18,977 nt of DNA, taken from contig DYJB01000006.1 in the NCBI GenBank assembly GCA_020723365.1, forward strand, positions 1-18,977. Direction: 5' to 3'. How positions within the stretch are numbered: the first letter of the stretch is position 1; each line of letters begins with the position of its first letter. A program made the position numbers and the translations under genes. The DNA is from Candidatus Aquidulcis sp. (lineage in GTDB: Bacteria > Chloroflexota > Anaerolineae > Anaerolineales > E44-bin32). Positions 14,166-18,977 of this stretch are shown here, piece by piece. The notes under the pieces were generated by a model. That model did not search any database. It was not told where the DNA came from and was given only the letters and a program-made list of their open reading frames with translations.

Positions 14166-14204
14166 CCGGCCGGGGAAGGGGGCTTCCCTGGCCGGTCGTG
14201 TTTA
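14166..14204 (+). terminator. Probable intrinsic terminator of the ribosomal cluster
   Basis: CCGGCCGGGGAAG (14166-14178) pairs along all 13 positions, with one G-T pair, with CTTCCCTGGCCGG (14183-14195) around the loop GGGG. The stem is followed by TCGTGTTTAT, a short and imperfect T-rich stretch. This is the strongest stem in the window, and it lies exactly between the last ribosomal gene and a functionally unrelated gene. An ORF frame runs through it from a TTG at 14155, but that part is unlikely to be translated. Confidence 0.75.
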
Positions 14205-14217
14205 TCCGGAGGTGACC

Positions 14218-15669
14218 GTGGCGCCAGGTGTAACGGTCGTCGGGCTTGGACCAGGGGATCCCGCGCTCTTGACGCTGCGCGCCGTTCGGCTCATCGGCGA
14301 ACGCGGGGAGGTCTACCTGCGCACGCGGCGCCACCCGGCTGTGGCCGGGCTCCCCTCGTCGGTGCGTCTCGAGTCCTTCGATGCCGCGTACGATGCGGCC
14401 GAGGACTTCGCTGCCGTCTATTCCGAGATCGCTGCCCGGGTCATCGAATTGGCCCGCCGACCGCAGGGCGTCATCTACGCCGTCCCTGGCGACGCCTGCG
14501 TGGGCGAGGCCAGCGTCGCGCTTGTGCGCCAGGCTGCGGCCCAGGCCGGTCTGCCCTTCGCCATCATCCCCGGCGTCTCCTTCATCGAACCGGCCCTGGC
14601 CGCGCTCGGCCTGGACGCGCTCGACGGGTTGCAGGTGGCCGATGCGCTCACAGTGGCCGCCGGGCATCACCCGCCGCTTTCCACCGACCGGCCGGCGCTT
14701 CTCGGACAGCTGTACTCGCCCGCCGTGGCGGCCGATGTCAAGCTGACGTTGATGAATGCCTACCCGGACGACCACCTCGTCATGCTGGTGCACGCCGCCG
14801 GGACCGAGGAGGCGCAGCTCGAGCAGCTTCCACTGCACGAACTCGATCGCAGCCCGGGGATCGGACTGCGCACCTCGCTCTACATTCCCCCCGGCGGCCG
14901 GCGTGACTCGCTCGAAGCCTTTCAGGAGACGGTGGCCCACCTGCGCGCCCCGGACGGCTGTCCGTGGGACCGGGAGCAGACCCACCAGTCACTGGCTCCG
15001 CACTTGATGGAAGAGTCCTACGAGGCGCTGCATGCGCTCGACGCCGACGACCTGCCGGCGCTGAAGGAAGAGCTGGGCGACCTGCTTCTGCAGATCGTCC
15101 TGCAGGCTCAGATCGCTTCCGAGTCCGGGGACTTCCGCATGGCGGATGTCATCGGCGGAATCAACGACAAGATCGTCCGCAGGCATCCGCATGTGTTCGG
15201 CCAGGTGAAGGTCGAGGGCGTCGAGAACGTGCTGCAGAACTGGGAGGCCCTCAAGCAGGCTGAGCGGGCCGAGGCCGGCGAAGGCAAGGGCCTGCTGGAC
15301 GGTGTGCCGATAGGCCTGCCTGCGCTGGCGCAGGCGGCCGAGGTGCAGCGCCGGGTGGCGCGGGTGGGATTCGATTGGCCGGCGCTGGAGGGCGTTCTGG
15401 AGAAGGTGGGCGAAGAGCTCAACGAACTGCTTGCCGCCGGGGGACCGGAACGGCAGGCGGACGAAATGGGCGATCTGCTTTTCGCCGTCGTCAACTACGC
15501 TCGCTGGTTGGACATCGATCCGGAGGCCTCGCTGCGGCGGGCAGCGCAGCGCTTCCGGGCGCGCTTCGCGCACCTGGAGGCCGAAGCGCGGCGGTCGGGC
15601 CGGCCGCTGCCGTCGCTGAGCGCCGAGGAGATGGACCGGCTGTGGGAAGCCGCCAAAGAGGGGGAGTAG
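14218..15669 (+). CDS. mazG: Tetrapyrrole methylase-like / MazG nucleotide pyrophosphohydrolase fusion
   Basis: MazG enzymes hydrolyse (d)NTPs to monophosphates plus pyrophosphate and remove aberrant nucleotides. The 483-residue protein resembles the YabN type. Residues 1-225 are a SAM-dependent tetrapyrrole methylase-like domain with GLGPGDP at 9-15, VPGDACVGE at 89-97 and IIPGVSF at 116-122. Two MazG domains follow: the first has EESYE at 265-269 and EELGD at 284-288, the second EELNE at 399-403 and DEMGD at 415-419. Both keep the acidic metal-binding pattern. The GTG at 14218 has GGAGG at 14208-14212. The substrate of the methylase-like part is unknown to me. It may depend on read-through of the terminator or on a promoter I cannot see. 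Confidence 0.92.
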   Translation: MAPGVTVVGLGPGDPALLTLRAVRLIGERGEVYLRTRRHPAVAGLPSSVRLESFDAAYDAAEDFAAVYSEIAARVIELARRPQGVIYAVPGDACVGEASVALVRQAAAQAGLPFAIIPGVSFIEPALAALGLDALDGLQVADALTVAAGHHPPLSTDRPALLGQLYSPAVAADVKLTLMNAYPDDHLVMLVHAAGTEEAQLEQLPLHELDRSPGIGLRTSLYIPPGGRRDSLEAFQETVAHLRAPDGCPWDREQTHQSLAPHLMEESYEALHALDADDLPALKEELGDLLLQIVLQAQIASESGDFRMADVIGGINDKIVRRHPHVFGQVKVEGVENVLQNWEALKQAERAEAGEGKGLLDGVPIGLPALAQAAEVQRRVARVGFDWPALEGVLEKVGEELNELLAAGGPERQADEMGDLLFAVVNYARWLDIDPEASLRRAAQRFRARFAHLEAEARRSGRPLPSLSAEEMDRLWEAAKEGE

Positions 15670-15689
15670 GGGCATCGCCCGTGCCGGGC

Positions 15690-15710
15690 CGGCGGGGATT
15701 TGCCCCGCCG
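15690..15710 (+). terminator. Hairpin after mazG, possible terminator
   Basis: CGGCGGGG (15690-15697) and CCCCGCCG (15703-15710) form a perfect 8-bp stem with the loop ATTTG, twenty bases after the mazG stop. The downstream sequence GGTGTCTTGATG has few T residues, so termination would be weak. It could equally be a leader structure for pckA, whose GAGGAGGAGG ribosome binding site starts fourteen bases later. Confidence 0.5.
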
Positions 15711-15740
15711 CCGGTGTCTTGATGAGGAGGAGGTGCGCAC

Positions 15741-17351
15741 ATGGCCAATGCCATCGGGTATCCCAGCAACCACGATCTGAGCCATCACGGGCTGACGAAT
15801 CTCAACCTGGAGTACTGGACGCTGCCGTCTCCCATGCTGGTCGAGCGCATTGTCCAGCGGCAGGAAGGCCAGCTGGCGCACCTCGGTCCGGTCATCGTTC
15901 GCACCGGGCACCACACCGGCCGTTCACCGAACGACAAGTTCATCGTGCGCACGCCCGGCACCGAGGCGGAGATCTGGTGGGGCAAGGTCAACCGCCCGAT
16001 GGCGCCCGAGGCCTTTGAGCGGCTGCACCTGCGCATGCGCGCCTACTTTCAGGGCCGTGACGTCTACGTTCAGGACGCCTACGCCGGGGCGCACCCACAG
16101 TACCGCCTGCCGATCCGTGTGATCACCGAGTATGCCTGGCACAGCCTGTTCGCGCGCAACCTCTTCCTGCGCGTGGAGCCTCAGGCGCTGGCGGCGCACG
16201 TGCCCGAGTTCACGATCCTCGACGCCCCGCGCTTCCACGCCATCCCGGAGGAGGACGGCACGAACTCGGAGGTCTTCATCGTCCTCAACCTGGAGAAGAA
16301 GCTGATCCTGATCGGCGGCAGCTCGTACGCCGGGGAGATCAAGAAGGCTGTCTTCACCGTCATGAACTACCTGCTGCCGAAGCGCGGCGCACTGTCGATG
16401 CATTGCTCGGCCAACGTCAGCGCGGACGGCGCGGTGGCGTTGTTCTTCGGGCTCTCCGGCACCGGCAAGACGACGCTCTCCTCCGACCCGGAGCGGCGCC
16501 TGATCGGCGACGACGAGCACGGCTGGGGTGACGACGGGGTCTTCAACATCGAGGGCGGGTGCTACGCCAAGACCATCAACCTGCGCGCCGACCTGGAGCC
16601 GCTCATCTGGCAGGCGACGCGCCGCTTCGGGACCGTGCTCGAGAATGTGGCCGTCAACGTCGGCACCCGGCGCATGGACTTCGATGATTCGGGAATGACC
16701 GAGAACACGCGGGCGGCCTATCCCATCGGCTTCATCGACAACCATGTGCCCGGGGGGCGGGGCGGCCACCCGACCCACATCTTCTTTCTGACCGCGGATG
16801 CCTCGGGGGTGCTCCCTCCGCTGGCGCGGCTCACCCCCGATCAGGCCATGTACTACTTCCTGTCCGGCTACACCTCCAAGCTGGCGGGCACGGAGAAGGG
16901 CCTTGGCGCCGAGCCGGTGGCGACCTTCTCGACCTGCTTCGGGGCTCCGTTCCTGCCCCTGCCTCCCGCGACGTATGCCCGCCTGCTGGGTGAGAAGCTG
17001 GCGGCGCACGCCCCTGAGGTGTGGCTGGTGACCACCGGCTGGACCGGCGGGCCGTTCGGCACGGGCCGGCGCATGCCGCTGCCCTATACGCGTGCGATGA
17101 TCCGGGCCGTGCTGACCGGCGCGCTCAAGGATGTGCCCACTCGTACGGAGCCCTACTTCGGACTGCAGGTGCCGGTGCGCTGTCCGGAGGTGCCGGACGA
17201 GGTGCTCGATCCGAAGCGCACGTGGGCCGATGACGCCGGCTACGACATGAAGGCCCGCACCCTGGCGGCGCAGTTCCACCAGAATTTCGCCCAATTCGCC
17301 GAGAGGGCCTCACCGGCGGTGGCCTCGGCGGGCCCGTTGATGGGAAGGTAG
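15741..17351 (+). CDS. pckA: Phosphoenolpyruvate carboxykinase (ATP)
   Basis: PckA converts oxaloacetate and ATP to PEP, CO2 and ADP. It is the first committed step of gluconeogenesis and can run in reverse as an anaplerotic, ATP-forming reaction. The 536-residue length fits the ATP-dependent family. Visible motifs are RTGHHTGRSPNDKF at 54-67 (substrate arginine), YAGEIKKAVFT near 196-206, MHCSANV at 220-226, the P-loop GLSGTGKTTLS at 237-247 and the metal-binding GDDEHGWGDDG at 256-266. The C-terminal lid begins near the SGYTSKLAGTE run. A strong GAGGAGGAGG lies at 15724-15733 before the ATG. It appears monocistronic, with no recognisable partner. Confidence 0.97.
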   Translation: MANAIGYPSNHDLSHHGLTNLNLEYWTLPSPMLVERIVQRQEGQLAHLGPVIVRTGHHTGRSPNDKFIVRTPGTEAEIWWGKVNRPMAPEAFERLHLRMRAYFQGRDVYVQDAYAGAHPQYRLPIRVITEYAWHSLFARNLFLRVEPQALAAHVPEFTILDAPRFHAIPEEDGTNSEVFIVLNLEKKLILIGGSSYAGEIKKAVFTVMNYLLPKRGALSMHCSANVSADGAVALFFGLSGTGKTTLSSDPERRLIGDDEHGWGDDGVFNIEGGCYAKTINLRADLEPLIWQATRRFGTVLENVAVNVGTRRMDFDDSGMTENTRAAYPIGFIDNHVPGGRGGHPTHIFFLTADASGVLPPLARLTPDQAMYYFLSGYTSKLAGTEKGLGAEPVATFSTCFGAPFLPLPPATYARLLGEKLAAHAPEVWLVTTGWTGGPFGTGRRMPLPYTRAMIRAVLTGALKDVPTRTEPYFGLQVPVRCPEVPDEVLDPKRTWADDAGYDMKARTLAAQFHQNFAQFAERASPAVASAGPLMGR

Positions 17352-17461
17352 ATGGACTCCCGCCGTTGGTCGATCGCCCCGCGATGTGCCCGTCGCCCGC
17401 ATGGAGCGGGGAGGCCGGGCGGCAAGCGACGGGGTGCCAACCCGCAGGCCGGGACGGCAGC
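17352..17461 (+). other. 110-base gap between pckA and the ABC transporter genes
   Basis: No conserved gene is visible. CCCGC (17396-17400) and GCGGG (17406-17410) form a 5-bp stem with the loop ATGGA. Further GC inverted repeats are possible, but none is followed by a T-run. I find no convincing promoter for the ABC genes. The frame of the ABC gene is open back to a TTG at 17366, but the encoded residues look random (rich in Pro, Gly, Ala and Cys). Confidence 0.4.
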
Positions 17462-18178
17462 TTGAACAGCCAGCCGCGGGTTCCGCTAATCCGGCTGGAG
17501 AACGTCAGCAAAGTCTTCGTACAGGCGGGCGAGGAGCGTGTCGTCCTCCAGGGGCTGACGGCCGAGATCGCCCGCGGCGAGTTCGTCTCGATCCGCGGGC
17601 GCAGCGGAAGCGGCAAGAGCACACTCCTCAACCTGCTTGCCGGCATCGACCTCCCGACTTCGGGTGACGTCTGCGTCGCCGACGCCTGCGTGAGCAGGAT
17701 GGGGGCGAGTGAGCGAAGCCGGTTCCGCCGGGACATGATCGGCTTTGTCTTCCAGTTCTTCCACCTGATCCCGACGCTGACGGTCCTGGAAAACGTGCGC
17801 CTGCCGGCCGAGCTGGCAGGCCAGCCGGTGGGAGTGGCGACGTCAGCCAGCCGCGCCGTGTTGGATGAAGTCGGCCTGCTCGCCCGCGCGGCGGAGTTCC
17901 CGGATCGCCTGTCGGGAGGCGAGCAGCAGCGAGTAGCGATCGCCCGTGCGCTCTTGCGTGATCCGCCTCTCGTCCTGGCGGATGAGCCCACCGGGAATCT
18001 CGATCGCCAATCCGGAGAACGGATCATGGAACTGCTCACCCGGCTGGCCCGCGGACAGCGCAAGACGCTGCTGGTCGTGACCCACAGCCGCCGGATCGCT
18101 CTCCTGGCCGACCGGCACCTGATCCTGGAAGATGGCCTGCTTGTCCCCGACACGGATCTCACCGCCGGCGCGGCGTAG
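17462..18178 (+). CDS. ABC transporter ATP-binding protein, LolD/MacB-like
   Basis: This ATPase drives an FtsX/MacB-type exporter encoded next door. The domain has the Walker A GRSGSGKST at 46-54, Q-loop Gln98 (FVFQFF), signature LSGGEQQR at 150-157, Walker B VLADEP at 171-176 and switch His208. The sequence around HLIPTLTVLENVRLPAEL and DEPTGNLDRQSGE is typical of the lipoprotein-release / macrolide-export subfamily. The start is uncertain: TTG at 17462 gives 238 residues, the family length, but lacks a clear ribosome binding site. Alternatives in frame are ATG 17384 and TTG 17366. The true substrate cannot be told from sequence. Confidence 0.9.
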   Translation: MNSQPRVPLIRLENVSKVFVQAGEERVVLQGLTAEIARGEFVSIRGRSGSGKSTLLNLLAGIDLPTSGDVCVADACVSRMGASERSRFRRDMIGFVFQFFHLIPTLTVLENVRLPAELAGQPVGVATSASRAVLDEVGLLARAAEFPDRLSGGEQQRVAIARALLRDPPLVLADEPTGNLDRQSGERIMELLTRLARGQRKTLLVVTHSRRIALLADRHLILEDGLLVPDTDLTAGAA

Positions 18179-18217
18179 CGTGCCGCCACCGTCCCGCACC
18201 TGCTGCAGGACCCCGCG

Positions 18218-18977
18218 ATGCTGAACCCCGCGCTATTGCGCCTTGCCTGGCGTGAGTCCCTGCGCCGGGCAGGCTACACCGCCCTGATGGTCCTGGGTGT
18301 TGCACTCGGGGTGGCCGTCGTCGTGGCGATCGACCTGGCGAACGAGAGTGCACGGCGCGGCTTCGCCCTCAGCACCGGTGCCGTCGCCGGAAGAGCGACG
18401 CACGTGATTGTCGGGGGACCGTCTGGCGTCCGGGAAACAGTCTACCGTCAGGCGCGCGCCGAATGGGGATTGCGCTTTGCGACGCCGATCGTCGAAGGCT
18501 ATGGCATCCTGGTCGAGCAGGGTGGGGTGGGAGTCCAACTCCTGGGAATCGATCCGATCGCTTCCGCCCCGTTCCAGACCGTTCTCCCTCCGGGGATGGT
18601 CAGCCTGCCGGGTTTCGAACGCTTCTATCTGGATCCGAGCGCCGTGTTGCTCAGCAGCCGCCTGGCCGAACGCCTGGGCGCCCGGCTTGGGGACAGCCTG
18701 ACGGTACAGGTGAATGACCGGCTGGCATCCCTCACGGTGCTTGGGATCCTGACGTCAGCCGACCCCTCGGAGCTTGCGGGTCTGGACAACATCCTCCTGA
18801 TGGATGTGGCCTCCGCGCAGGAACTCCTGGGCATGGTCGGCCGGTTGAGCCGGATCGACGTGATAGCCACGGCCGAGGTCGCCCAGGCGATCGCCAACAG
18901 GCTGCCGCCGGACCTTCGCCTGGCGCCTCCAACCGAGCAAGCGCAGGCCACGGCGCAGTTGGCCTCGGCCTTCCAAT
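18218..18977 (+). CDS. ABC transporter permease, FtsX/MacB-like, partial
   Basis: The frame is open from ATG 18218 to the window end (253 codons), so the gene is cut at its 3' side. An N-terminal membrane helix reads GYTALMVLGVALGVAVVVAI at about residues 19-38. DLANESARRGF follows, and then a large extracytoplasmic domain with GRATHVIVGGPSGVRE and the LGIDPIASAPF segment. This is the topology of MacB/LolE-type permeases. The remaining three helices and the FtsX domain would lie beyond the edge. AGGA at 18207-18210 is the ribosome binding site. It starts 39 bases after the ATPase, and the two form one transport operon. Confidence 0.88.
   Translation, partial: MLNPALLRLAWRESLRRAGYTALMVLGVALGVAVVVAIDLANESARRGFALSTGAVAGRATHVIVGGPSGVRETVYRQARAEWGLRFATPIVEGYGILVEQGGVGVQLLGIDPIASAPFQTVLPPGMVSLPGFERFYLDPSAVLLSSRLAERLGARLGDSLTVQVNDRLASLTVLGILTSADPSELAGLDNILLMDVASAQELLGMVGRLSRIDVIATAEVAQAIANRLPPDLRLAPPTEQAQATAQLASAFQ

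Noticed and set aside
14155..14217. Longer mazG reading frame from TTG 14155
   Set aside because: It would translate through the terminator stem and give an N-terminus unlike the family. The GTG at 14218 has a good ribosome binding site and starts right before the methylase fold.
15924..17294. A 456-residue minus-strand open frame opposite pckA
   Set aside because: Shadow of pckA, rich in Arg, His, Gly and Val, without family motifs.
1..18977. tRNA, rRNA, CRISPR, insertion sequence or other mobile element
   Set aside because: No cloverleaf-like sequence, spaced direct repeats, transposase motifs or integrase motifs were seen. Gene order is fully explained by housekeeping genes.

Overview
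The window is a GC-rich stretch of bacterial chromosome that carries most of the S10-spc-alpha ribosomal protein supercluster. All genes are on the + strand and tightly packed. The cluster runs on into truA, rplM and rpsI. The zinc-type S14, S4, L24 and L36, the secY-adk-map block, the tetrapyrrole-methylase/MazG fusion, an ATP-type PEP carboxykinase and a lipoprotein-type ABC exporter suggest a GC-rich Chloroflexota, possibly Anaerolineae-like. This placement is an inference from general family resemblance, with moderate confidence.

Layout: 39-2069 is the distal S10 operon (rpsS, rplV, rpsC, rplP, rpmC) and continues through rpsQ. 2374-7784 is the spc operon (rplN, rplX, rplE, rpsN, rpsH, rplF, rplR, rpsE, rpmD, rplO, secY). 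7787-9316 holds adk and map. 9313-12425 is the alpha operon (rpmJ, rpsM, rpsK, rpsD, rpoA, rplQ). 12475-14128 holds truA, rplM and rpsI. A strong hairpin terminator at 14166-14195 closes the translation cluster. Beyond it are a mazG-type gene (14218-15669), pckA (15741-17351), an ABC ATPase (17462-18178) and the start of its FtsX/MacB-type permease, which runs off the right edge.

The genes before 14128 build the ribosome (16 subunit proteins of the S10/spc regions, then the alpha set), insert membrane proteins (SecY), mature nascent chains (Map), supply ADP/ATP balance (Adk), transcribe (RpoA) and modify tRNA (TruA). Many are coupled by ATGA overlaps or gaps of a few bases. The few wider gaps (64, 122, 55, 36 and 71 bases) each contain a GC-rich hairpin just upstream of the next ribosome binding site. 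No gene-free stretch exceeds 300 bases; the longest are 9823-9944 and 17352-17461.

Main oddities: rpsI needs a one-base correction to encode a whole S9. infA is absent from its usual place between map and rpmJ, where instead map has a C-terminal extension whose DNA contains a consensus-like TATAAT promoter and a hairpin. Of 31 complete genes, 23 stop with TAG, and all five TGA stops lie in ATGA overlaps. I see no mobile element, CRISPR array, tRNA or rRNA, and nothing that amounts to a wholly new system.
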